From an uncultured bacterium (lineage in GTDB: Bacteria; Verrucomicrobiota; Kiritimatiellia; CAIVKH01): a DNA stretch of 64,000 nucleotides. A program made the position numbers and the translations under genes. Shown in pieces: positions 19,640 through 29,102 of the stretch (position 1 is its first letter; every line of letters begins with the position of its first letter). The notes below the pieces were generated by a model. The model saw nothing but the letters and a program-made list of their open reading frames with translations. It had not been told where the DNA came from and ran no database searches. The stretch is taken from positions 31,770 to 95,769 of the forward strand of contig CALGMT010000004.1 in assembly GCA_937958885.1 (NCBI GenBank), written 5' to 3'.

Positions 19640-20734
19640 ATGGCGGTCGCAATCCGTTTCGATAACGTCACCAAGCGGTTCGGCGATCTCACGGTCGTCG
19701 AGCGGATCAATCTAGAGATTGAACCAGGGGAACTCTTTTTCCTGCTGGGCCCCAGCGGATGCGGAAAGACCACCCTGCTCCGCTCCCTCGCGGGTTTCTA
19801 CGTGCCCGAATCAGGGTCGATATGGATCGGCGATCGCGATGTCACCCGCCTTCCACCCGATGAACGAGACACCGGCATGGTGTTTCAAAGCTATGCGCTT
19901 TGGCCGCACATGACCGTCGCGCAAAACGTCGCCTTCGGCCTCGAATTGCGGAAAATCCCGCGCGATGAAATTGACCAGCGCGTTGCTGATGCCCTCGCGA
20001 TGGTGAAAATGGGCGATCGCGCGGACTACAAGCCCAACCAGCTTTCCGGCGGCCAGCAACAACGCGTGGCCCTCGCCCGCGCGCTGGTGATCCGCCCTCA
20101 ATGTTTGCTGCTTGATGAGCCGCTCTCCAACCTCGACGCCAAATTGCGCCTCGACATGCGAACGGAAATCCGCCGCATCTGCAAGCAGGCTGGACTCACC
20201 GCGATCTATGTCACGCACGACCAAAAGGAGGCGCTCTCCATCGCCGACCGGATGGCCATCCTTGATCGGGGCACGATCCAGCAATGCGGAACGCCGGAGT
20301 CCGTCTATCGGCGCCCGGTGAACCGATTCGTCGCCAACTTCATCGGCGAAACGAACTTCATCGACGCCCGCGTCGCGTCGATCTCAAATGGCCGCGCCAC
20401 CCTGGATTCGCCGGTCGGTCCGATCATTTCGACGGCCTTGCCGGAAGCGCCGCTCTCGATCGGCCAGGAAGTCACCATCTCCTTGCGCCCCGAAGTGATC
20501 CACGTCGGCACCGAGCCGAAGGATCCCTCCAACGTTTTCACCGGCAACATCCACGATACCGTGTATCTGGGCGAAATGGCCCAGCACTGGGTGAACCTGC
20601 CACCTGTATCGTCCTTCGAGGAGATCGCCCTCAAAGTGTTCGAACTGAATCCGAAAATCCTCGCGCATGACGAGGAGGTGAAGGAAGCCCGCGTCTGGTT
20701 CCGCCCGGAAAATGCCGTTGTGCTGGTCACATGA
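19640..20734 (+). CDS. ABC transporter ATP-binding protein (Fe3+/spermidine/phosphonate/sugar-phosphate-type importer)
   Basis: 'FLLGPSGCGKTTLLRSLAGF' Walker A, 'LSGGQQQRVALARALVIRPQCLLLDEPLSNLDAKLR', TOBE-like C-terminus. Start moved from 19439. Confidence 0.9.
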   Translation: MAVAIRFDNVTKRFGDLTVVERINLEIEPGELFFLLGPSGCGKTTLLRSLAGFYVPESGSIWIGDRDVTRLPPDERDTGMVFQSYALWPHMTVAQNVAFGLELRKIPRDEIDQRVADALAMVKMGDRADYKPNQLSGGQQQRVALARALVIRPQCLLLDEPLSNLDAKLRLDMRTEIRRICKQAGLTAIYVTHDQKEALSIADRMAILDRGTIQQCGTPESVYRRPVNRFVANFIGETNFIDARVASISNGRATLDSPVGPIISTALPEAPLSIGQEVTISLRPEVIHVGTEPKDPSNVFTGNIHDTVYLGEMAQHWVNLPPVSSFEEIALKVFELNPKILAHDEEVKEARVWFRPENAVVLVT

Positions 20735-20833
20735 TACTAGGAGCAGCAGAGCAATCGCACCATGGCGCATAGACCGGCACATCTGTCCAGGAGGCGTCTC
20801 CTCCCGATTTGATCCCCGCGCCCCCTCTCTCCG

Positions 20834-22654
20834 ATGAAGCGCAACATCGTCATCCTGCTGGCCGCCGCACTGATCATCGCGCTCCCCTTCGTGTTGCGGC
20901 GATCCGATGAGCGAACCAATTGGCGGCCGGGCGATCCGGAACTCATCATCATCTCTCCCCACAATGAAGCCATTCGCTTCGAGTTCGGGCACGCGTTCTC
21001 CCGCTGGCACGAACAGCGCTATGGCCGGCCGGTTCGGATCGACTGGCGTTCGATCGGCGGCACGACCGAAATCAGCCGCTATCTGACGGCCTCCTTTGTC
21101 TCCGCGGCGCGCGGCTGGTGGACCTCGCAAGGACGCGACTGGCCCGCGGGCGCCGGCGATGCGCTGGTCGACCGCCGGTTCAACCTCGCGGAACCGCCGG
21201 CAACCGTCCGGCGTCCGCGCGATACCGACGAACGGTATGCCCGACGCGTCCAAGAGGAAATCCGACGGTGGGAAACGATTCGCGACCTGTACCGCGCATT
21301 TCGCGCCACGGACGATCCCGCTCAACTCACCGCGAAAATCGACCTCTTTTTTGGCGGCGGCGATTACGACCACCAAAAGGCTTTCGGCGAGGGCCTCACC
21401 GTTGCCCCCTGGCCCGCAGACGATCAGCCGCGCGGACTCTTCGCCGACGATGCAGGCCGTGAGCTGATTCCCGCTCGAATCGCCGGAGAAACCTGGCGCA
21501 CGCCGACCATGTTCGGCAATGCCATCAGCACATTCGGCATCTGCTACAACCTGGATCGCCTGCGCGAACTGGGCATCCGCGAGCCGCCCTCGTCCTGGTC
21601 GGACCTCGCGGACCCGCGCTATTTCCGACAAATCGGAGTCGCCGACCCGACGAAGAGCGGCAGCATCGCGAAGGCCTTCGAGCTGATTATCCACCAACAG
21701 TGCTATCAGGCCATTCGCGAGGCGGGATTTGACGATGCGGATATCGACCGCTTCGAGGCCGCCATCGCGGTGGCGCGCTTGCCGCCGGGCGAGTTGCCGG
21801 AGGACGTGCCGGCCGACTACCAGCGCGCGCTGGAGCGCGGCTGGATGTCCGGCATCCGGCTCGTCCAGCGGATCGGCGCGAATGCGCGCTACTTCACCGA
21901 CTCGGCCAGCAAGGTTCCCATCGACGTCAGCATGGGCGCGGCCGCCGCCGGCCTGGCGATCGATTTCTACGGCCGCTTCCAGGCGCAAAGCACGCGCGCG
22001 CCCGACGGCCGCGAGCGAATGGGGTATATCACACCGCCCGGCGGCTCCGGCGTGAGTTGCGATCCTATCAGCCTTTTGCGCGGCGCCCCCAACCGGGAAA
22101 TCGCGGTTCGGTTCATCGAATTTGTCCTCAGCGAAGATGGCCAGAAATTATGGACGTATAGACCCGGCGCGCCCGGCGGCCCCGTCAAATTTGCGCTGCG
22201 CCGCATCCCGATTCGTCGGACGTTCTTTCCGTCCGACGATCCGGCAATTCACGCGATGCATGAGGAGCATCTCCGCCACGCCGCCGACGATCTGGCTGAT
22301 CCCCTCATCAACCCCTACGCGCTGGCCGAGCGCTTCACGTATCGCCCGCGGTGGACCTCTTCCCATTTCGGCATCCATCGCGACCTCATCCGCGCGATGT
22401 GCCTCAATGCCTCCGTCGAACTACAGTCGGCCTGGGCAAAAATTATTGCGCACGGCGGCCCCAACCGCCAGGGAACCGCCTTCGTGATGCTCGGCCGTCT
22501 GCCCGACTGGCCGGAGCCCGTCACCTGGCGCAGCGCGCCGCGGATCGGACGCGAGCACAGCCGACTCGATTATATGCGCGAGTGGACACTTTTTTATCGG
22601 GCCAGCTACCGCGAAGTCCTCGAAACCGTCCAGACCCGCGAGACTCTGAGATGA
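20834..22654 (+). CDS. Extracellular solute-binding protein (FbpA/AfuA-type)
   Basis: Position in ABC operon; 'IISPHNEAIRFEFGHAFSRWHEQRYGRPVRIDWRSIGGTTEISRYL', 'LADPRYFRQIGVADPTKSGS'. Confidence 0.8.
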   Translation: MKRNIVILLAAALIIALPFVLRRSDERTNWRPGDPELIIISPHNEAIRFEFGHAFSRWHEQRYGRPVRIDWRSIGGTTEISRYLTASFVSAARGWWTSQGRDWPAGAGDALVDRRFNLAEPPATVRRPRDTDERYARRVQEEIRRWETIRDLYRAFRATDDPAQLTAKIDLFFGGGDYDHQKAFGEGLTVAPWPADDQPRGLFADDAGRELIPARIAGETWRTPTMFGNAISTFGICYNLDRLRELGIREPPSSWSDLADPRYFRQIGVADPTKSGSIAKAFELIIHQQCYQAIREAGFDDADIDRFEAAIAVARLPPGELPEDVPADYQRALERGWMSGIRLVQRIGANARYFTDSASKVPIDVSMGAAAAGLAIDFYGRFQAQSTRAPDGRERMGYITPPGGSGVSCDPISLLRGAPNREIAVRFIEFVLSEDGQKLWTYRPGAPGGPVKFALRRIPIRRTFFPSDDPAIHAMHEEHLRHAADDLADPLINPYALAERFTYRPRWTSSHFGIHRDLIRAMCLNASVELQSAWAKIIAHGGPNRQGTAFVMLGRLPDWPEPVTWRSAPRIGREHSRLDYMREWTLFYRASYREVLETVQTRETLR

Positions 22655-22666
22655 GGACACTGTGAG

Positions 22667-24373
22667 ATGAATCGCGCCATATCCAAAATCATATTTGCCG
22701 CCGCCTCCGTCATTTTCGCCCTGCTCTTCCTTGCGCCTTTGAGCACCGTCATTCAGGGCGGTTTTTGGGTCAACGGACGCCTGACGACCGACTACCTGAT
22801 CGGCGTATTTCGGAATCCGATCTACTCCGAGGGCCTCTTCAACAGCCTGATGCTTGCGATCGGGACAACCTCGCTCGTAACCCTCATCGCCGTGCCGCTC
22901 GCGTGGCTAACCAACAAATACGATTTTCCAGCAAAGAAGTGGGTCAGCGGCCTCATCCTCGTGCCGATGATCCTGCCGCCCTTTGTCGGCGCAATCGGGT
23001 TTCAGCAGATTCTCGGTCCCTACGGCGGGCTGAACACCCTGCTCGGTCTCGGCCCGGTGGACTGGCTCGGCCGCATGCAGTACTGGGGCGTGGTCTCGCT
23101 TCAGGCCCTCGCGCTCTATCCGATCATGTACCTGAATGCGAACGCCGCGCTGGCGAATATCGACCCCGCGATGGAAGAGGCCGCGGCGAACCTCGGCTGC
23201 AAAGGCTTCACAAAGTTTCGCCGCATCACGCTGCCCCTGATGATGCCAGGCCTCTTCGCCGGCGGCACGATTGTGTTCATCTGGAGCTTCACCGAACTCG
23301 GCACGCCGCTGATCCTGAACTACACCAAGTGCGCCTCGGTTCAAGTCTTCGATGCCTTGAAGGAAATCGGGACCAATCCGTTTCCCTACGCGCTGGTGTT
23401 CGTCATGCTGGTCTGCAGCGTCGCGCTCTACGCGCTCGGGAAATTCGTTCTGGGCGGCCAGGCCTACGCGATGCAAAGCAAAGCCGCCACCGTGTCGAAC
23501 GTGCGAACAGTCACGGGCGCGCGCGGACTGCTGGTGCTGCTCCCGTTCGCCTTCGTCATTCTCGTCGCGCTGACCCCCCACCTCGGCGTGATCGCGACCA
23601 GCCTCGCCAAGCCGGGCAGTTGGTATCAGTCCGTCTTCCCCGCATCGCTCACGCTCGGCAACTACGCCGAAGCGCTGGGTCACGAGATGACCGTCAGCAG
23701 CATTCGCAACAGCTTGCTATACTCCTCGCTCGCCGTCGCGTTCAATACGGTCCTCGGCATCGCCATCGCGTTTGTCGTCGTCCGCTCCGACCTGCGCGGC
23801 CGCGGCATTCTCGACGCGCTCGCGATGTTGCCGCTCGCCGTACCCGGCCTCGTGATGGCGTTCGGCTATCTCGCCATCAGCGCCCACGTCAGCAACACCG
23901 ATTGGGTGAAAACCAGCCCCTTCTGGCAGAACCTGCTCGATGTGCGGACGAATCCGACCTTCTTCCTCGTCATCGCCTACAGCATCCGCCGCCTGCCCTA
24001 CATGGTCCGCTCCGCCGTGGCCGGCTTGCAGCAGACGTCCGTCACGCTGGAGGAGGCCGCCGCAAATCTCGGCGCGGGCTTCCTGACGACCCTGCGGCGG
24101 ATCACCGTTCCGCTCATCACCGCCAACCTGATCGCCGGCGGCCTGCTGGCCTTCGCGTTCAGCATGCTGGAAGTTTCCGACAGCCTGATGCTCGCCCAAC
24201 GCGCGGATTACTATCCCATCACCAAAACGATCTACGAATTGTTCCACCTGATCGGGACCGGCCAATATATCGCCTCCGCCCTCGGGGTCTGGGCCATGGC
24301 CTTCCTCGCAGTCACCATCCTTGGCGCCAGCCTGATTCTCGGAAAGAAACTCGGCGCGATATTCCGCGCATGA
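22667..24373 (+). CDS. ABC transporter permease with two fused BPD_transp_1 domains (FbpB/AfuB-type)
   Basis: Two EAA-type loops, 'MEEAAANLGCKGFTKFRRITLPLMMPGL' and 'LEEAAANLGAGFLTTLRRITVPLITANL'. Confidence 0.9.
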   Translation: MNRAISKIIFAAASVIFALLFLAPLSTVIQGGFWVNGRLTTDYLIGVFRNPIYSEGLFNSLMLAIGTTSLVTLIAVPLAWLTNKYDFPAKKWVSGLILVPMILPPFVGAIGFQQILGPYGGLNTLLGLGPVDWLGRMQYWGVVSLQALALYPIMYLNANAALANIDPAMEEAAANLGCKGFTKFRRITLPLMMPGLFAGGTIVFIWSFTELGTPLILNYTKCASVQVFDALKEIGTNPFPYALVFVMLVCSVALYALGKFVLGGQAYAMQSKAATVSNVRTVTGARGLLVLLPFAFVILVALTPHLGVIATSLAKPGSWYQSVFPASLTLGNYAEALGHEMTVSSIRNSLLYSSLAVAFNTVLGIAIAFVVVRSDLRGRGILDALAMLPLAVPGLVMAFGYLAISAHVSNTDWVKTSPFWQNLLDVRTNPTFFLVIAYSIRRLPYMVRSAVAGLQQTSVTLEEAAANLGAGFLTTLRRITVPLITANLIAGGLLAFAFSMLEVSDSLMLAQRADYYPITKTIYELFHLIGTGQYIASALGVWAMAFLAVTILGASLILGKKLGAIFRA

Positions 24374-24461
24374 TCGGCCGGCTCCTCCGCGGCAATTGAC
24401 GTTCGCGGACTCAATCGGTAGTATCTGCGCCACTCGTAGCCGTCCACGGACTGGGCGGCAC

Positions 24462-24573
24462 ATCGAGAGTGGCGCGAGGGATCTGGCCCCATGACCGCCC
24501 AGCAACCTGTCCCGCGCATGCGGAATAAGGTGCCAATGCCAGCCCTGGAAACGGGGAAACGATGGGCCTCGAT
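24462..24573 (+). ncRNA. SAM-I (S-box) riboswitch aptamer upstream of metY
   Basis: P1 ATCGAG/CTCGAT; 'AGAGTGGCGCGAGGGATCTGGCCCCATGACCGCCCAGCAACC', 'AAGGTGCCAATGCCAGC' core strings; next gene is a methionine-pathway enzyme. Confidence 0.88.
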
Positions 24574-24697
24574 CGATGAGGAATAACATCCTGTCAGTTC
24601 CCTGCACTCCGCGGCCGGCGTCTGCTGGGCGAACAGCTCTTTCCGCCGCATTCGATCGCGAGCTTGTGAACGGTCTGATCTAGGAAGGAGACGTCGA

Positions 24698-25987
24698 ATG
24701 AAGCTGGAAACCATCTGCCTGCACGGCGGCGCGCAACCCGACCCCACCACCCTCTCGCGCGGCGTGCCGGTCTACCGGACCTCGTCCTACGTGTTCAAAA
24801 ACACGGAACACGCAGCTAATCTCTTCGCCCTCAAAGAACTCGGCAACATCTACACGCGCCTGATGAACCCGACGACCGACGTGCTCGAAAAACGCGTCGC
24901 GCTCCTCGAAGGCGCTCCGGAATTCGGCGGGCTCGGCATCGCGTCCGGCACCTCGGCGGTCTTCTACTCGCTGATCAATCTCGCCCAGGCCGGCGACAAC
25001 ATCGTCTCCGCGCGCAACCTCTACGGCGGCACCTACACGCAGTTCAACGATATCCTGCCGACCCTCGGCATCAACGTGAAATTCGTGGACACACAGGACC
25101 CGCAGAATGTCGCGAAGGCCATCGACGACAAGACCCGCGCGGTCTTCGCCGAGAGCGTTTCGAATCCCGCGCTTGAAGTCACCGACCTCGAGGCGATCGC
25201 GAACATCGCGCACGCCGCCGGCATCCCGTTCATTGTCGATTCCACCTTCTCGACGCCGTACCTCACCCAGCCCATCGCGTTTGGCGCCGACATCGTCGTC
25301 CACTCGCTGACCAAATGGTTCGGGGGACACGGGACCGGCATCGGCGGCGTGGTAGTCGACTCCGCGAAATTCAAGTGGTCCGCCGGAAAACACCCGCTGT
25401 TCGACATCCCGGACACCTCATACCACGGCCTGCGCTGGGGCCACGACCTGCCCGAAATGCTCGCGCCTCTCGCGTACATCCTCCGCATGCGCACCGTGCC
25501 GCTGCGGAATCTCGGCGCGTGCATCTCGCCGGACAACGCATGGATGTTCCTGCAGGGCATCGAAACGCTGCCGCTCCGCATGGAGCGCCATTGCCAGAAT
25601 GCCCTCGCCGTCGCGCAGTTCCTCAAGACGCACACGCTCGTGGAATGGGTCCGCTTCCCCGGCCTCCAGGACGACCCGGAGTACGCAAAGAATGTCAAAT
25701 ATCTCAAGGGCAAGGGCGGCGCGATGGTGGTGTTCGGCATCAAGGGCGGCGCAGCCGCCGGCGCGAAGTTCATCAACAGCCTCAAACTGCACTCGCACCT
25801 CGCAAACGTCGGCGACGCAAAGAGCCTGGCGATCCATCCGGCCACAACGACGCATTCGCAGCTCAACGAAGAGCAGCAGCGCGGCGCGGGCATCACGCCG
25901 GAGCTCGTCCGTCTCTCCGTCGGCATCGAACACATTGAGGATATCCTGGCCGACCTCGACCAGGCCCTCGCGGCGTCGCAGCGCTGA
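24698..25987 (+). CDS. metY: O-acetylhomoserine aminocarboxypropyltransferase (sulfhydrylase)
   Basis: 'LETICLHGGAQPDPTTLSRGVPVYRTSSYVFKN', PLP site 'IVVHSLTKWFGGHGTGIGGVVVD'. Confidence 0.94.
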   Translation: MKLETICLHGGAQPDPTTLSRGVPVYRTSSYVFKNTEHAANLFALKELGNIYTRLMNPTTDVLEKRVALLEGAPEFGGLGIASGTSAVFYSLINLAQAGDNIVSARNLYGGTYTQFNDILPTLGINVKFVDTQDPQNVAKAIDDKTRAVFAESVSNPALEVTDLEAIANIAHAAGIPFIVDSTFSTPYLTQPIAFGADIVVHSLTKWFGGHGTGIGGVVVDSAKFKWSAGKHPLFDIPDTSYHGLRWGHDLPEMLAPLAYILRMRTVPLRNLGACISPDNAWMFLQGIETLPLRMERHCQNALAVAQFLKTHTLVEWVRFPGLQDDPEYAKNVKYLKGKGGAMVVFGIKGGAAAGAKFINSLKLHSHLANVGDAKSLAIHPATTTHSQLNEEQQRGAGITPELVRLSVGIEHIEDILADLDQALAASQR

Positions 25988-25990
25988 TTT

Positions 25991-26052
25991 TTCCATGCTC
26001 TGTAAATTACATAGCATGGAAGCCGCAAAAAAAGTTTTTACAGAGCATGGAA
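25991..26052. repeat. Nested inverted repeats: three copies of TTCCATGCT(C/A)TGTAA
   Basis: TTCCATGCTCTGTAAATTACATAGCATGGAA (25991-26021; 15-bp arms with one mismatch) plus TTTACAGAGCATGGAA at 26037-26052, which is the exact reverse complement of the first copy. Confidence 0.8.
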
Positions 26053-26074
26053 CGGTTGAACGGGTAGCGTGGCG

Positions 26075-27247
26075 ATGACGCGTTCAGCGACCTCCGACCT
26101 CGGCGAGGTGAAGACCCGCTTCTTCACGTTCGGCGACCGCCGGCATCCGTTCATCTTCCGAACGGGTGAAACGCTAGCGCCGGTCACCCTCGCCTACGAG
26201 ACGTATGGCGCGCTCAACAACGACAAAAGCAACGCCATTCTCGTGTTCCATGCCCTGAGCGGAAGTCAGCATGCCGCGGGGATCAACCGCGCAGTGAACG
26301 GCGTGCGCCGACTCTGGACGGAGGAGTTGTACCGCGGCTGGTGGGACGATTTTATCGGACCGGGCAAGGCGCTGGATACGGAACGCTATTTCGTCATCTG
26401 CGCGAACTATCTCGGCGGCTGCTACGGATCGTCGGGTCCGGTCTCGCGCAACCCGGCGACGCGGCGGCCGTATGGGCGGTCGTTCCCGACCGTCATGTTC
26501 GGCGACATCGTCGATTCACAGGTGCAGTTGTTGGATCACTTGGGCATCGGCAAGTTGCATGCCGTCGCCGGCGCTTCGCTCGGAGGATTGTGCGCGGTGA
26601 ACCTCGCCGTGCGCCATCCGCAGCGGGTGGGCGTGGTGATCGCGATTGCGGCGGGCATCGAGGTCACGATTCAACAGCGCATCTACAACTACGAGCAGAT
26701 TTGCGCCATCGAGGAGGACAAGTATTTCAACGGCGGCCACTACTACGGGCGCCGGCATCCGGAGCGCGGCCTCGCGCTTGCGCGGATGATCAGCCACAAG
26801 ACGTTCGTCTCGCTCGACATGATGGCGGAACGCGCGCGGAGCGAAGTCGTGCGGCCGGAGGAAGACCGCGACAAGTGGTACTGGATGAGCCACCCCGTCG
26901 AATCGTATTTGCGCAATCAGGGATTGAAGTTCGTGAAGCGATTCGATGCGAACACGTATCTGCGCATCATCGACGCGTGGCAGCGCTTCGATTTATTGAA
27001 AGACACCGGACGAAAATCGTATCGAGATGTCTTCGCGGCATGCCGAAAGCAGCGACACCTCGTGTTCAGCATTCAAGGCGATGCCTGTTTCGCGCCGGAA
27101 CAACAGGAGCAGCAGTGCGAGGTGTTGCGAGCGGCGGGCGTTCCGCATCAGCACATCTCGGTGCATTCCGACAAGGGCCACGATTCATTCCTCCTCGAGC
27201 CTGAGCTCTACACCCCTCACATCGCCTACTTCCTGCGCGGCGCATAG
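26075..27247 (+). CDS. metX: Homoserine O-acetyltransferase
   Basis: 'VTLAYETYGALNNDKSNAILVFHALSGSQHAAG', 'VAGASLGGLCAVNLAVRHP', 'SDKGHDSFLLEPE'. GTG at 26069 also possible. Confidence 0.93.
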   Translation: MTRSATSDLGEVKTRFFTFGDRRHPFIFRTGETLAPVTLAYETYGALNNDKSNAILVFHALSGSQHAAGINRAVNGVRRLWTEELYRGWWDDFIGPGKALDTERYFVICANYLGGCYGSSGPVSRNPATRRPYGRSFPTVMFGDIVDSQVQLLDHLGIGKLHAVAGASLGGLCAVNLAVRHPQRVGVVIAIAAGIEVTIQQRIYNYEQICAIEEDKYFNGGHYYGRRHPERGLALARMISHKTFVSLDMMAERARSEVVRPEEDRDKWYWMSHPVESYLRNQGLKFVKRFDANTYLRIIDAWQRFDLLKDTGRKSYRDVFAACRKQRHLVFSIQGDACFAPEQQEQQCEVLRAAGVPHQHISVHSDKGHDSFLLEPELYTPHIAYFLRGA

Positions 27248-27289
27248 ATTTCGCATGTAAGGCGATGCGCGCCATAGCGATATAAGAGT

Positions 27290-27820
27290 ATGGAGCAATT
27301 TGACATTGTGGATCGTACGGGCCGCGTGATCGGGCGCGCATCGCGCGCGGAGTGTCACGGCAACCCGTCGCTCATCCATCAAGCGGTGCACGTCGCGGTA
27401 TTTGACCATGCGAGCCGTCTGTTTCTCCAAAAGCGCTCAATGGCTAAGGACATTCAACCGGGCAAGTGGGATGTATCCGTCGGCGGCCATGTGCAACCGG
27501 GCGAGACGCCTGAGCGAGCCGCTGAACGCGAGTTGGAAGAAGAACTCGGTGTTCGGGTGAACCGACTTCAGAAAGCCTACGAGTACGTCTGGGAATCGCC
27601 GATCGAGACAGAGCTGATCCGCACCTATTGCACCGTGCATGAAGGGCCGTTCCGACTGCAGGCGGAAGAAATTTCGGAAGGGCGGTTTTGGTCGCTCCCG
27701 GAAATCGAACGCGCGATTCCGTCAGGTTTCGCTACGCCGCAGTTTGCGTTCGAGTTTCCACGACTTCGCGCGTATTGGGAAACCGCGCGGAATGAACAGA
27801 CCCGAGCCGCGCGGGCCTGA
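27290..27820 (+). CDS. NUDIX hydrolase
   Basis: Nudix box 'GHVQPGETPERAAERELEEELGV'. Confidence 0.9.
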   Translation: MEQFDIVDRTGRVIGRASRAECHGNPSLIHQAVHVAVFDHASRLFLQKRSMAKDIQPGKWDVSVGGHVQPGETPERAAERELEEELGVRVNRLQKAYEYVWESPIETELIRTYCTVHEGPFRLQAEEISEGRFWSLPEIERAIPSGFATPQFAFEFPRLRAYWETARNEQTRAARA

Positions 27821-27821
27821 C

Positions 27822-29102
27822 ATGAACTACGCTGCGTCCAGCAACCTGAACATGGCCGTGATCGGCGGCGGTGTCGCGGGACTCACCTCTGCATTGCTGC
27901 TTCAAGAGAAGCATCGCGTGACGCTCTACGAGAAGAACGACTATGTCGGCGGGCATACAAATACCATCACCATCGCCGACGGACCGGATGCCGGGACGCC
28001 GGTGGACACCGGCTTTATCGTGCTCAACAACAAAACCTATCCGCTTTTCAATCGCTTGTTGCGAAAGTTGGATTGTCCGACACGCGACAGCGACATGTCA
28101 TTTGGGTACTACGACGAGACCACGCGCCTTCAATATGCCGGTACGGGTTGGATGGGCTTGTTCGCGCAGCCGGGGAATGCGCTGAAGCCGGCCTATTGGC
28201 GTTTTTTGCTGGAAATTGCCCGATTTTGCAAAACCGCCCGCGCCGATTTGGCGGCGGGGCGTCTCGAGAGCTTAACCGTCGGCCAGTATCTCGACGGACA
28301 TGGCTACTCCGGCTTCGCGCGCGAAGCGTACATCCTTCCCATGGCCGGCGCCATCTGGTCCTCTTCGCTAAAAGACATTGAAGGTTTTCCCGCGGAAATG
28401 ATGATCCGCTTTTGGGAAAATCACGGTCTGCTCTCGCTGGAAGACCGTCCTCAGTGGCAGACCGTGGTCGGCGGCAGCCGCCGATACGTGCAGAGCGCTA
28501 TCGCCCGGATCGGCGGGCCCGTGCATGTCCGTGCCGACGTGAAAAAGATTGAACGGACCGACGCCGGGGTGCGGGTGTATGTCGATGGACACTCCCCCGA
28601 GTTGTTTGACGCGGTGGTGGTGGCCGCGCACGCCGACGAAGCGTTGCGGATGTTGAGCGATCCCACCGCCGACGAAAAGCGGCTGCTCGGCGCCTGGCGC
28701 TATTTGCCAAATCTCACGCACCTGCACACGGACGTCTCGCTGATGCCGCCGAACCGCCGCGCGTGGGCCTCATGGAACTATCGCCGTTCGCCTGCTGTGG
28801 CCGATTCGAGCCCGGTCTCGGTCACCTATCACATGAATCGACTGCAAGGGCTGCGGACACAGCAGCAATACTTTGTGTCGCTGAATGCGCCCCGTCTTCC
28901 TCGTGATGAGTGCATGATTCGCGAAATTCGCTACACACACCCGCTCTATACGTTCGATTCAATGGCAACGCAGAAAGAGCTGCCGAACTTAAACGGAGTG
29001 AATCGAACATTTTACTGTGGCAGCTACTTCGGCTACGGCTTTCACGAGGATGCGGTGCGGTCGGGCGTAGCCGTGGCCCGCGCGTTTGGGATCGACCTGT
29101 GA
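27822..29102 (+). CDS. FAD-dependent amine oxidase-like protein (NAD(P)-binding)
   Basis: 'MAVIGGGVAGLTSALLLQEKHRVTLYEKNDYVGGHTNTI' dinucleotide-binding motif; 'FYCGSYFGYGFHEDAVRSGVAVARA'. Confidence 0.9.
   Translation: MNYAASSNLNMAVIGGGVAGLTSALLLQEKHRVTLYEKNDYVGGHTNTITIADGPDAGTPVDTGFIVLNNKTYPLFNRLLRKLDCPTRDSDMSFGYYDETTRLQYAGTGWMGLFAQPGNALKPAYWRFLLEIARFCKTARADLAAGRLESLTVGQYLDGHGYSGFAREAYILPMAGAIWSSSLKDIEGFPAEMMIRFWENHGLLSLEDRPQWQTVVGGSRRYVQSAIARIGGPVHVRADVKKIERTDAGVRVYVDGHSPELFDAVVVAAHADEALRMLSDPTADEKRLLGAWRYLPNLTHLHTDVSLMPPNRRAWASWNYRRSPAVADSSPVSVTYHMNRLQGLRTQQQYFVSLNAPRLPRDECMIREIRYTHPLYTFDSMATQKELPNLNGVNRTFYCGSYFGYGFHEDAVRSGVAVARAFGIDL

Noticed and set aside
20384-21988. 534-aa minus ORF antisense to the ABC ATPase and binding protein
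   Set aside because: Arg/Asp-rich low-complexity translation typical of antisense frames; no motif.
22765-24399. 544-aa + ORF in an alternative frame of the permease gene
   Set aside because: Arg/Pro/His-rich frame-shifted shadow; the 22667 frame has TM segments and EAA loops.
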